Below are positions 54,101 through 62,437 of a stretch of 64,000 nt of DNA, in pieces. Below the pieces are notes generated by a model, which had not been told where the DNA came from, did not search any database, and worked only from the letters and a program-made list of their open reading frames with translations. The translations under genes and the position numbers were made by a program. This DNA comes from Pseudomonas shirazensis (GTDB lineage: Bacteria > Pseudomonadota > Gammaproteobacteria > Pseudomonadales > Pseudomonadaceae), in the NCBI RefSeq assembly GCF_014268785.2, contig NZ_JABWRD020000001.1:1873001-1937000 (forward strand), in the 5' to 3' direction. The number at the start of each line of letters is the position of its first letter. Within the stretch, counting starts at the first letter, position 1.

Positions 54101-54648
54101 CGCAGCACCTCAAGCGCTCGCTTGTAGAGGGCCGATCGATCATCCAGGCCATTGATACCCCCGTTGATCCGCTTGGTGATGGTCAGGAAATCGCCCTTGT
54201 CGGCAAGGGTGTTCAGACCGGCTCGTTGCCAGAACCAACCTGCAGATAGCGCCGCATACACGGGCTGCTCCAAAAGCTCCGGGGTGTTCAGCAAACGACT
54301 GTCGCCGAACAGCGCCTCGCTGCAGGCTTCATAGTTGGCGCGCCCGGTTACTTGGATGAGCCCCCGGCCGCGATACCGCTGCCCATCACCGTCCGGCTCC
54401 GGCGTGTTGCCGAGGCGTTGAGCCAGACGCCCGATGTCGTACTTGGCTAGGTAGACATCATTGCCAAGCTCACGCACATGACGTAGCTGGCCGGATTCGT
54501 GGCCAAGCTGGGCGATGAAAGCAGCCATGCGCAACCGGGTGACGATGGCGTATTTACCCATGGTGGCATTGAGTCCAGGAATAAAAACGCCGGCTTTTGC
54601 GCCGGCGTTGGGGAGGATCTGCAGCAGTTGCTTCTCGGTGATAGCCAT
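54097..54648 (-). CDS. GH19-type endolysin
   Basis: 183 aa. FIAQLGHESGQLRHVRE carries the catalytic Glu, and YRGRGLIQVTGRANYEAC is the classic chitinase GH19 substrate-binding segment. It cleaves peptidoglycan glycan strands. No signal sequence, so it needs a holin; none is seen here. In R-type pyocin clusters the holin lies at the opposite (5') end of the cluster, outside this window. Located directly after gpD. Confidence 0.92.
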   Translation of the reverse strand: MAITEKQLLQILPNAGAKAGVFIPGLNATMGKYAIVTRLRMAAFIAQLGHESGQLRHVRELGNDVYLAKYDIGRLAQRLGNTPEPDGDGQRYRGRGLIQVTGRANYEACSEALFGDSRLLNTPELLEQPVYAALSAGWFWQRAGLNTLADKGDFLTITKRINGGINGLDDRSALYKRALEVLR

Positions 54649-54689
54649 TACGGTTTGTCCTTGAACAGGTTGATTTAAAGGTCATGGGG

Positions 54690-55736
54690 TTACAGAGGCT
54701 CGATCCTGAGCGGCTGCTTGGCTTTCTTCGTTTTCTTGCCGGCGGCTTTCGCCTTGCCCTTCTTGCCGCCGTTGCACTCGACGGTCGTAGTCCAGCCGGA
54801 CTGGGTGAAGACCTGCTCTACGCTTTCCACCAGGTACTCACCATCAAGCCCAACCTTGAAGGCCTGGGCGTTGATCTGTCGTTCTGCAAACAGGTCAGTT
54901 CGCCCGGCCATTTCAAGCCGCACGGCGGCGGTGCTGCGGTTGAATGCAGACAGCCGGGCCTTGGCGGCCTGCTTGGCGGCCGATTCGTTGGGGTAGATAT
55001 GGCGGTCGGTGTGGACGGCCGGCAGGCCATCGGGCGATTCATCGTTGCCCAGCTCCACGACTTTCATGGCGCCGGTTTTGGGGTCTTGGTGCTTGGTCTT
55101 GACCGCCTGCTGCGTGCCTCGATCACCGAGCCGGAACGAATACCGGCTAACGTCCGCCCGGTTGATGGTCACGGCCGACAGCGTCTTGCCGCTTGCGCCT
55201 TGGTTGCCGTTCCTGGGCATGACCAACAACTTGCCGTCGCCCACCTTGGCCGTGCAGTCGTACTGCTTGGCCAGCCGGGTGATGAAATTGAAATCGGATT
55301 CGTTGTTCTGGTCGATGCGCGCCACCTTGGTCTGCACCGAACACACCGGGGTCCAGCCGTTACGCGCGGCTACGTCACGCACGATCTGGGCGAGCGGAAC
55401 GTTTTCCCAACTGCCGCTGCGCGTGGTCTTGCCGCTGCCGCGCATATCGCTGGCCTTGCCGCGAATGGTGATGGTGTCCGGAGGGCCGGTCACTTCGACT
55501 TCATCGACGGTGTAACGGCCGAGGCGCGCCAGAGCCTGGCCGTCATAGCCCAGATAGACCTCGATCCCGCCGCCACGCTTGGGCAGGCTCACCTGCTGGG
55601 CGCGGTCGTCAATGCGCAACTCGAACTCGTCCGACTCCATGCCGGGCTTGTCCGTGGTGCGCAGCAACAGCAGGCGATCATTGATCAGCGCGGTAATGTC
55701 CTTGCCGTCCGCGACGATGCGAAACATCGGTTTCAT
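54690..55736 (-). CDS. Contractile tail late-control protein gpD (baseplate hub)
   Basis: 348 aa. The P2 gpD family hallmarks are present: FRIVADGKDIT start, RGKASDMRGS, LAKQYDCTAKVGDGKLLV and YLVESVEQVFTQSGWTT. The C-terminus is Lys-rich. gpD forms the hub of the baseplate spike and in P2 also relates to late-gene control. Ordered after gpX and before the endolysin, as in R-type pyocins. Confidence 0.93.
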   Translation of the reverse strand: MKPMFRIVADGKDITALINDRLLLLRTTDKPGMESDEFELRIDDRAQQVSLPKRGGGIEVYLGYDGQALARLGRYTVDEVEVTGPPDTITIRGKASDMRGSGKTTRSGSWENVPLAQIVRDVAARNGWTPVCSVQTKVARIDQNNESDFNFITRLAKQYDCTAKVGDGKLLVMPRNGNQGASGKTLSAVTINRADVSRYSFRLGDRGTQQAVKTKHQDPKTGAMKVVELGNDESPDGLPAVHTDRHIYPNESAAKQAAKARLSAFNRSTAAVRLEMAGRTDLFAERQINAQAFKVGLDGEYLVESVEQVFTQSGWTTTVECNGGKKGKAKAAGKKTKKAKQPLRIEPL

Positions 55737-55798
55737 GCGTGTGCTCCAGAAATAAAAAACCCCGCACTCGGCGGGGTTTCGTTACGCGTAACGCGGGA

Positions 55799-56005
55799 TC
55801 AATCCCACAGCATGATTGACTCGGTTTGCGGCGCCGGCAGATCCGGAAAGTGGATCAGGACGCCCGCCCGGTACGGCTGCGGCTCGTCGGCCAGACCTTG
55901 GTTGGCCTCCAGCACCGTCTCGACCGTGCCGAGCAAGTGGCCGTAGACGTTGTGACAGAGAGTGTCCAGCAGATCCCCGTCAGACGTTCTGCATGTCATC
56001 GCCAT
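55799..56005 (-). CDS. Tail protein X (LysM-like)
   Basis: 68 aa, GDLLDTLCHNVYGHLLGTVETVL and NQGLADEPQPYRAGVLIHFPDL, the P2 gpX signature. It attaches hub to tail tube. It overlaps the gpU gene by 26 nt. Confidence 0.9.
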   Translation of the reverse strand: MAMTCRTSDGDLLDTLCHNVYGHLLGTVETVLEANQGLADEPQPYRAGVLIHFPDLPAPQTESIMLWD

Positions 56006-56825
56006 ACTTCACGAACTCCAGCGAGAACCCTTGTTTGCGCGGGATACCGCCGGGCAGCAGCGCCCCTTGGTCTTCGTCCACGTTCGTTAAGCACCAGTTG
56101 CCCAGCACCTCGCCATAGCCTGTGATCAGGCTGAGCGGCTGCAGGCGGCGGCCGATGGTGCGTAGCGTGTTCAGCTGGCCGATACCGCCCTTGAAGCCTG
56201 GGTAGATCGCGCCCTTGATCGTCAGCTTGTCTTCACCCTGGCCGACCGCCTGCTGCGCAATGTCCCGCGTCAGCCGCTCTTGGCCAGCCCACCGAAAGCC
56301 CGTCTGCCGGCGCAGCTCGTCAAAGCCGGCCGTGTCCATGTTGAAGTAATACGGCTCAAGCTTGGGATCGAGCGGCTGCATGATCAGCAGATGCGGGAAC
56401 GGCTTCACCGCCTCGGCCGCCGGGGTGGCCTCAACGCCCAGGGCGCCGGTCGGCACGATGTTGCCCAGTGACGGGCTGATCTTGCCGGCGATGCGGTTGA
56501 TCGCCGCCCCCGCCCGCGCGGCCTGCTCTTTGACGGCGCCGATTCGCTCCTGCACCTGACTGGCTGCAGTCACCACCCGGCTATAGGTCGCCGCCACCTG
56601 GCCAACAGCGGACTGGGCGGCGTTGATCGCCCGCATGGTCCGCTGCAGCTTGGCGCCGATGGCAGGCCCGATAAACGGGATGCCTTCCAGCTCCGAGGCC
56701 GCCCCTGTCATATCACTGACCGCCCCGTTGAGCGGCCCCAACATGCCGTCGAGGCTAGTCCGGCCAGCCTCCCCGGCCGCGATCAGTGACGACAGCGTCG
56801 ACCCCATTAACTCCATGTAGGCCAT
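55980..56825 (-). CDS. Tail protein gpU with N-terminal extension
   Basis: 281 aa. The C-terminal 130 residues (from about 150) are gpU-like: LRRQTGFRWAGQERLTRD, IKGAIYPGFKGGIGQLNTLR and GEVLGNWCLTNVDEDQ. The N-terminal 140 residues are alanine-rich, helical and have no match I recognise; P2 gpU is only about 160 aa. The extension may be a tail-tip or tape-measure contact domain. Follows the tape measure gene by 9 nt. Confidence 0.88.
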   Translation of the reverse strand: MAYMELMGSTLSSLIAAGEAGRTSLDGMLGPLNGAVSDMTGAASELEGIPFIGPAIGAKLQRTMRAINAAQSAVGQVAATYSRVVTAASQVQERIGAVKEQAARAGAAINRIAGKISPSLGNIVPTGALGVEATPAAEAVKPFPHLLIMQPLDPKLEPYYFNMDTAGFDELRRQTGFRWAGQERLTRDIAQQAVGQGEDKLTIKGAIYPGFKGGIGQLNTLRTIGRRLQPLSLITGYGEVLGNWCLTNVDEDQGALLPGGIPRKQGFSLEFVKYGDDMQNV

Positions 56826-56834
56826 ATCGCCCCC

Positions 56835-59792
56835 TTACAGGTGTGCAGCATCATATAGTTGAGTTGAGGCCATGCGGGCGCCCTGCTCGCGCTGGAACGC
56901 CTCCCACTGGGCGCGCATGTGCGGCTCCAGCTCGCGGGCCAGCTGCGCAGGGTCTTTAACATCCCCCTGCACCGTGATTGTGCTGGTCGGCGAGAACGTG
57001 AAGGCTTGGTCAACCTTCGGCGCTTCACCCTTCGGCGCTGCCGCCTTGGCCAGCTCCGGGGCGCTCGCTGCAGGTGCTGCCGTTGCCGCCATATCCCGCA
57101 CGACGTTGCCCGTTGGCGGCGCGAGGCCGGCACCAGGGAAGCGCACGCGATTGGCCGTCAGTGCGGGCACAAGGAACGGATCTTTCGAGTTGGGATCACG
57201 CGGATCATACGAAACAGCCGGCGCTGCAGGCGTTCCGGGCGCCGCCGCCGGCGGCTTGGCCAACGCGGCCCCAGGGAACCGAACCTTATCGGCCGTCAGT
57301 GCCGGCACGAGGAACGGGTCTTTTGAGTCAGGGTCACGCGGGTCATACGAAATCGCCGGCGCCGGCGGCACTGCAGTCGCGGCCAGTGAGACAGGCACAG
57401 GCGGCGGCAAAGACGCTGCCGGCGATACAGGCTCGGCGGGCGGATCTTCTTGCTTGACCGCCGGCGCCGGTTCCTCGGGCTTTTCCTCATCCTCGCCGAA
57501 CCACTTCTTACCGAGGAACCCGCCCAGCGACTCGCCACCCATACCGCCGATGGCCGCACCAATGGCGCCGCCGATCACAGTACCGATCACCGGTACCACC
57601 GAACCAAGCGCCGCACCCATCGCGCCGCCGGCCATAGCCCCGGCCAAGCCGCCAGCGGCCCCGCCGTAGCCTTCGGCCTTCTCGTCCTGAGTTGTAGCAT
57701 TCATCGCGGTATCAATCGCGCCCATGCCCGCGTCAATCACGTTGCCGCCCGGCAGGCGCTTGGCCAGCCGTGTGACGTTGCGAATGCTGCTGACGGTCTT
57801 GCCCAGGCCGGCCAGCTCGCCCGCACCTTCGGCCAGCGCCTTCGGCGCAATAGGTACGCTTGGCGCCTTGGCGGCCGGTCGAGTCGCCTTGGCCGCCGTC
57901 CGTGGCGCGGCGCGAGACGTTGCACCCTGCCGCCGGGCGCGGCGACGACTGCGGCGACTCCCTGCGCGCTCTCCGGCGCCCGTAGCAGCGCCGCCAACAC
58001 CCCCACCCAATGCGCTGGCATTGACCACAAAGACGCGCTGCGGCTCGCTGCTGAGGCCTGAGCCGCCGTCATTGGCCGCCGCGCCGCCAAATACCTTGCC
58101 CAACGCACTCAGGCCGGTATCCACAACACGATTGCCCGTCTTGGGCAGCGCATCGCCGGTACTGCCTGCATTGCGCCCTCGGGTGCGCCCCATGATCGAG
58201 CCGCGCGCCACGTTGAAGACGCCGATACCGATCTTGGCTGCGCTAAACGTGGTGATCAGCGCCGCGACAGCGGCGGTCACGCCGGCAGCGCCCATTACCA
58301 TGCCTGGGAACTTGTCCGACAGGCCGGCGATGCCCTTCGCCACCCACGTCAGGCCTTTGGCGGCCGCGTCCGTGGCGGGCCGGATGGCATCGCCAATGCT
58401 GCGCATCGAGTCATCGACCGATTGCGACAGCTCGGACCACTGCTGCGCCGATGTTTCGCGGCGCTCAGCCAGGTTCTTGTCCAGAATCCCCGACGAATTC
58501 TTGGAGTCGTTTTTAAGCTGCTCATACAGGTCTTTGTTTTGCGAGTAGGCCGTAAGCGCGGCCTTGACCTGCATGTCTGCAAACAGGTCGCCGGTGCGCA
58601 GGGATTTCTCCAGCGCATCGAGCGCCGCCTTGGCCTTCTCCGGGTCGACTTCGCTGCTGATCGTGGCCTTGGCGTCCTTGATCTTTTGCGCCTTCGCCGG
58701 GTCCGTGGCTTCCACATATTTCATCGCCAGGGCCATCGACGACTCAATGCTGCTCATGCCCTTTTGAATGCCGGTATTCAGCGAGCCTTGGTAGTCGATA
58801 CCAACATCCGCATAGGCCTTGACCACATCCCCAGAACCGATTTTCTCTACCCAGTTCTTGAAGTTGTTGGCCGCTTCGTCCGAGCTGCCCGCCGTTTTCA
58901 TCTGCACTTGCAGCATGGAACCAAGCGACGTCACCGCATCCAAGCCGGTGCTGCCGTTCTTTTCCATGCTGGCCAGCAGTTGCGGGAACCAGCGCGCCAT
59001 GTCGCTGGCCTCGAAGCTGCCCGCCTGGCCTTGGTAGGCGATAGCCTCCAAAGCCTGCTGCATCACCTTCGGGTCGTTGATCTTGGCGTTCTGCTGCAGG
59101 GCCATGATCATGCTGGCCGTGTCGACGCCGGACGCGCCCTGACCAATCGCAAACTTGGCCGCTGTCGGCGCGTAGGCCATGGCCTTGTCCAGCTCCATGC
59201 CGGCACCAACCAACTGGTTGATCAGGTCCGCCACGTCATTGCGGGCCATGCCGGTGCTGTCGGCCGTGCCGATCACCGTCCGGCTTAGCTGCACTTCCTG
59301 CGGCGTGTTGACCGCATCCGCCTTGATCGCGATATCACGAATGATCGCCTGATAATCCGCGCTGATCTTGGTCGGGATCGCGGTAAGGCCAACGCCGACC
59401 GCCGCCTTGCCGAGGTTGGACGTTAGCGAGGCCTTGCCCGCGCTGATCTGCTGATGACCTTTAACCTGCAGATCGGCCGCCTTGGCCTCGCGCGCAAGGC
59501 GCTTGTACTCCTGACCGAGCCGACCGACCTCGACGCCCTGCTTGCGCAAGGCCGTCAAATTGCCCTCCAGCTTGCGCAGCAGCTTGTCGGCGCCGGCGGC
59601 GCCGGTGTCGTGCGCCCGCTTCCATTCCTCGCGCAGCTTGACCGTTTCGCCGATGGTGCTTTTCAGCACCTTGGCCTTGTTGCCTTTCTTCTCCAGCTTG
59701 CCAATACGGTCCTCGACCGTGTTGAACGCGGCGCCGACCGACGATGCGACGGCGCCCCCGATCACCAGCGATAACGCCAGCTTGCTTGCCAT
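56835..59792 (-). CDS. Phage tail tape measure protein
   Basis: 985 aa. N-terminal coiled-coil (about 1-130), TP901-like region, hydrophobic segments near residues 500 and 700-750 (glycine-rich, AGAMAGGAMGAALGSV), then a Pro/Ala-rich region with two near-identical repeats around YDPRDP(D/N)SKDPFLVPALTA (about residues 835 and 885). The tape measure sets tail length; the repeats are a plausible mutational handle on length. Confidence 0.93.
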   Translation of the reverse strand: MASKLALSLVIGGAVASSVGAAFNTVEDRIGKLEKKGNKAKVLKSTIGETVKLREEWKRAHDTGAAGADKLLRKLEGNLTALRKQGVEVGRLGQEYKRLAREAKAADLQVKGHQQISAGKASLTSNLGKAAVGVGLTAIPTKISADYQAIIRDIAIKADAVNTPQEVQLSRTVIGTADSTGMARNDVADLINQLVGAGMELDKAMAYAPTAAKFAIGQGASGVDTASMIMALQQNAKINDPKVMQQALEAIAYQGQAGSFEASDMARWFPQLLASMEKNGSTGLDAVTSLGSMLQVQMKTAGSSDEAANNFKNWVEKIGSGDVVKAYADVGIDYQGSLNTGIQKGMSSIESSMALAMKYVEATDPAKAQKIKDAKATISSEVDPEKAKAALDALEKSLRTGDLFADMQVKAALTAYSQNKDLYEQLKNDSKNSSGILDKNLAERRETSAQQWSELSQSVDDSMRSIGDAIRPATDAAAKGLTWVAKGIAGLSDKFPGMVMGAAGVTAAVAALITTFSAAKIGIGVFNVARGSIMGRTRGRNAGSTGDALPKTGNRVVDTGLSALGKVFGGAAANDGGSGLSSEPQRVFVVNASALGGGVGGAATGAGERAGSRRSRRRARRQGATSRAAPRTAAKATRPAAKAPSVPIAPKALAEGAGELAGLGKTVSSIRNVTRLAKRLPGGNVIDAGMGAIDTAMNATTQDEKAEGYGGAAGGLAGAMAGGAMGAALGSVVPVIGTVIGGAIGAAIGGMGGESLGGFLGKKWFGEDEEKPEEPAPAVKQEDPPAEPVSPAASLPPPVPVSLAATAVPPAPAISYDPRDPDSKDPFLVPALTADKVRFPGAALAKPPAAAPGTPAAPAVSYDPRDPNSKDPFLVPALTANRVRFPGAGLAPPTGNVVRDMAATAAPAASAPELAKAAAPKGEAPKVDQAFTFSPTSTITVQGDVKDPAQLARELEPHMRAQWEAFQREQGARMASTQLYDAAHL

Positions 59793-59810
59793 ACGCTACC
59801 CCTCAACGGC

Positions 59811-59926
59811 TCAATCCGTGAGCCACCAGACCACATCCTCCCAAGGCATGGCCGCTATCTCAGCGGCCGAGAAACCCAGCTCAACAGCCAGCCGCTTGGC
59901 CAGCTGCTTTTGCAACTTGGGGTTAA
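59811..59926 (-). CDS. gpE' tail assembly protein, frameshift extension
   Basis: Frame in +1 relative to gpE; protein from about codon NPKLQKQ through AAEIAAMPWEDVVWWLTD. The ending MPWEDVVWWLTD matches the gpE-family C-terminus. It lacks a proper start codon and ribosome site, so a frameshift at the gpE stop (CTT TAA C) is the likely route. No experiment supports this yet. Confidence 0.6.
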
Positions 59927-60222
59927 AGCTCGTCGTCCTGCACCAGGCGAAAATAGCCAGTCTGCAGGCGGGTGTAATCTTTCAGGGCCATGCCTTCCAG
60001 TTCCTTGACGTTGACCTCGGCCAGGCTGGCAAACAGGTTGAGTTCTCGCTGCTCTTCGTCGCCGGCACCGGCCTGCGCGCTGCGGATATCGCGCACGGTC
60101 GGCGCGCGCAGCGACAGCTTGTCGACTTGAATGCCATTGGCCTCGATGGCCTTGGTCAGGGTGACGGTCACGCGGTCGCCGGTAACGATCAGCCAGGACG
60201 GGGTTTTGGTTGCTTGTGCCAT
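59923..60222 (-). CDS. Phage tail assembly protein gpE
   Basis: 99 aa. The N-terminal half is strand-rich (LIVTGDRVTVTLTKAI), then SLAEVNVKELEGMALKDYTRLQTGYF. It matches the E-type tail assembly chaperone position between tube and tape measure. The last sense codon CTT and stop TAA followed by C reproduce the prfB +1 slippery site. It should be produced in excess over the E-E' fusion. Confidence 0.88.
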   Translation of the reverse strand: MAQATKTPSWLIVTGDRVTVTLTKAIEANGIQVDKLSLRAPTVRDIRSAQAGAGDEEQRELNLFASLAEVNVKELEGMALKDYTRLQTGYFRLVQDDEL

Positions 60223-60255
60223 GGGGAAAATCCTTATTTCAAAAAGGAGAGGGGG

Positions 60256-60765
60256 TTACAGGCCGAGGGCGGTGCGCTGTGCGGCGAGCTGGTCAACGCC
60301 GTTGATGACGCGCTTCATGCCCAGGGCGTCGATTTCGTAGATGACCCGGCCGTCGATTTCCAGCTTGTAATAGGTCAAGGCCACGTTGTGCTTGATCTCG
60401 GCCTTGTCGCCGGCCTTCCAATCGCCCATATCAACCTCTTTGAGGCTGCCGCGCAGGGTGACGACTGCGGGGGTAATTTTGCCCTTGAGGCCTTTGAAGG
60501 CGCCCCGGAACGTGCCGTTGAAGCCGGTACCGTCGGCCAGACCGAAGAACTTGAGCGACTCGCGGCGCACGCCGGTGGTGACAAAGCCGGCCTCTTGTTT
60601 CTCCATGCCTTGGTCCATTTCGACTGGCATGTCCATACCGCCTGGGCGGTGCTCTTCCATTTTCAGGGTGAGCTTGGGCAGGGTCAGGCTGGGCACGTCG
60701 CCCTGAAAGCTGACGCCATCGACAAACAAATTCATGTTGGTCAGGGTTTCGGGAATCATTGCCAT
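60256..60765 (-). CDS. Major tail tube protein (FII)
   Basis: 169 aa. P2 FII family: MIPETLTNMNLFVDG start, LPKLTLKMEEHRPGGMDMPVEMDQGMEK and GYYKLE-like YYKLEIDGRVIYEIDAL. It stacks into the inner tube. It is expressed after the sheath gene (12 nt gap). Confidence 0.95.
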   Translation of the reverse strand: MAMIPETLTNMNLFVDGVSFQGDVPSLTLPKLTLKMEEHRPGGMDMPVEMDQGMEKQEAGFVTTGVRRESLKFFGLADGTGFNGTFRGAFKGLKGKITPAVVTLRGSLKEVDMGDWKAGDKAEIKHNVALTYYKLEIDGRVIYEIDALGMKRVINGVDQLAAQRTALGL

Positions 60766-60777
60766 GTGGTGCGCTCC

Positions 60778-61944
60778 TTAAGCGGCGGCCGACAGAACTT
60801 CTGTCAGCCATTGATTGGTGACTTCGACGCGGAAATTAGGGTTCTCAGCGGGCGGCACATCGGTAAAGCGGATGTTCCAATAAACCTTGCCCTGCTCCAG
60901 CTGGCTGGCCGTGTTCAACTCGGTGTCCGCGTAGACCTCGAAATTGATAATCGCGCCTTGGTTCTTGAGGTCGCGCATGAACGCCTGCAGGCCTTCGGTC
61001 ACGTCCTTGACATAGGTTGCGGTGATCGAGCGGTCGACCGCCCACTTGTGCCCGTACAGGATCGCGTCCATGACGATATCCATCGTGCGCACACGGGTGA
61101 CGAACGCCCATTTCGCATCGGCCGACAAGGTGCGGTTGCCCCACAGGCGGTAGCCGTCGTCGCGGATGATCGTCGCGATGTTGGCGTTATTGAGCAGGTT
61201 GGCCCGGCAGGTTTCGTCACCGTCGAGGAATTCAATCGGGCGACTGGTACCGGTGATCCCGACGAACTCCTTGTTCGACGGCGAGGCCCAAAAGCCGTAC
61301 TCCGAGTCAGTCCAGGCGAACAGGCCGGCCACATAGGCCGAGCCAGGCGCGTCGACCGTAGCGTTTGCAGTGGTGTCCCAATACTGCACACCCGGATCGA
61401 CCATGTAAGCGCGCTTGGCACCGAACTCGCCGGCGTAGGCCATGACGGCCTCGTCGGTGGTGTTGGGGCCGTCGATGATGGCGATTGCGCGCAGCTTGTC
61501 AGCCAACGCCACCAGGGCGGTACCGACCGCCTGGGTCGCGCTGTGCTTGGGCGTCACCAACAGTCGCGGCTGGGCGTTGAACCGGCTCTTACCATCAAGC
61601 AGCGCCTGCAAGCCGGTGCGCTTTCCGTCCAGCAGCGTGCCGCCGATGATCGCTGAGGTTTGCTCGGCCGCGTCCTCAAGCTTGGCCACGCCGCACGCGA
61701 CAATGACCGCCTTGGCGCGGGTGTAGATCGCTTGGCAGGCCTTGGTGATCGCCGAGTCAGGACCGAACGCGGCGATGGCCTCGCGCTCGCTGGTGATCAG
61801 CACCAGGTCATTCGGCTGCGCACTGTAGGTCGGCGCCGGGGTAAAGGTGTCGACCAAGCCAATGATCGAGGACGAAGGCAGGGCGATGGTGCGCGCGCCG
61901 GTGTCGACGTTCGTTACGGTAACGCCGTGAAAGAAGCCAGACAT
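60778..61944 (-). CDS. Tail sheath protein (FI)
   Basis: 388 aa. SGFFHGVTVTNVDTGARTI start and the sheath core including FVGITG-like EFVGITGTSRPIEFLDGDE and NIRFTDVPPAENPNF. It forms the contractile sheath. I start at 61944 with GGAG five bases upstream; the open frame back to 61986 is not part of the family. Followed by the tube gene. Confidence 0.95.
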   Translation of the reverse strand: MSGFFHGVTVTNVDTGARTIALPSSSIIGLVDTFTPAPTYSAQPNDLVLITSEREAIAAFGPDSAITKACQAIYTRAKAVIVACGVAKLEDAAEQTSAIIGGTLLDGKRTGLQALLDGKSRFNAQPRLLVTPKHSATQAVGTALVALADKLRAIAIIDGPNTTDEAVMAYAGEFGAKRAYMVDPGVQYWDTTANATVDAPGSAYVAGLFAWTDSEYGFWASPSNKEFVGITGTSRPIEFLDGDETCRANLLNNANIATIIRDDGYRLWGNRTLSADAKWAFVTRVRTMDIVMDAILYGHKWAVDRSITATYVKDVTEGLQAFMRDLKNQGAIINFEVYADTELNTASQLEQGKVYWNIRFTDVPPAENPNFRVEVTNQWLTEVLSAAA

Positions 61945-62028
61945 AGACTCTCCAGATATGAAAAGGCCCCGCGTCAGCGAGGCCATAGGGATACAGCGGA
62001 AAAGAAAACGCCCCGTCAGTGCGGGGCG

Positions 62029-62427
62029 TCATAGGGCGTAAGTGTCAATCCAGCCCGGCAACGGCGGACGCTGCAGCGGATCAGGAAAGAACTCTGAAAC
62101 AGGCCAGTCGCGCAGCTTCTGCAGGTAGGCCAGAAACTCGTCAAACCGCTCAGTGCTAAGGGTTGTTGGACGCCCCAGATCCTGCTCGTCCCGGTGACGA
62201 TCACGAAGCCACTGACGGGCGGCAAGCTCGCCGTCTCGCCATTGCCGTTCGGCGCTCTTACGCTGCTCCAGCGTCTCCACCTTCTCGGCAAAAACGCCAT
62301 TCTCGAAAACCCAGCCGGCCCGCGTCGGCGCCGGACAAGGCCGCCACTTGAGGTCGGGGTGAAAGCGCCCCTCAGGATCAACGTCGGTCGTCTCAAGCAC
62401 CTGACCGTCTTGTATCAATGCCCACAT
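62029..62427 (-). CDS. Tail fibre / tail assembly chaperone
   Basis: 132 aa. MWALIQDGQVLE start and the C-terminal RDWPVSEFFPDPLQRPPLPGW segment typical of Phage_tail_APC-type or tail fibre assembly proteins. AGGAG seven bases upstream. Small protein directly after the fibre gene, the normal position for a fibre chaperone. Specific for this fibre by inference. Confidence 0.8.
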   Translation of the reverse strand: MWALIQDGQVLETTDVDPEGRFHPDLKWRPCPAPTRAGWVFENGVFAEKVETLEQRKSAERQWRDGELAARQWLRDRHRDEQDLGRPTTLSTERFDEFLAYLQKLRDWPVSEFFPDPLQRPPLPGWIDTYAL

Positions 62428-62437
62428 GATCCGGCTC

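Noticed and set aside
57137..57352. Direct repeats that might look like a CRISPR or mobile repeat
   Set aside because: They are in frame within the tape measure gene and encode a repeated protein unit.
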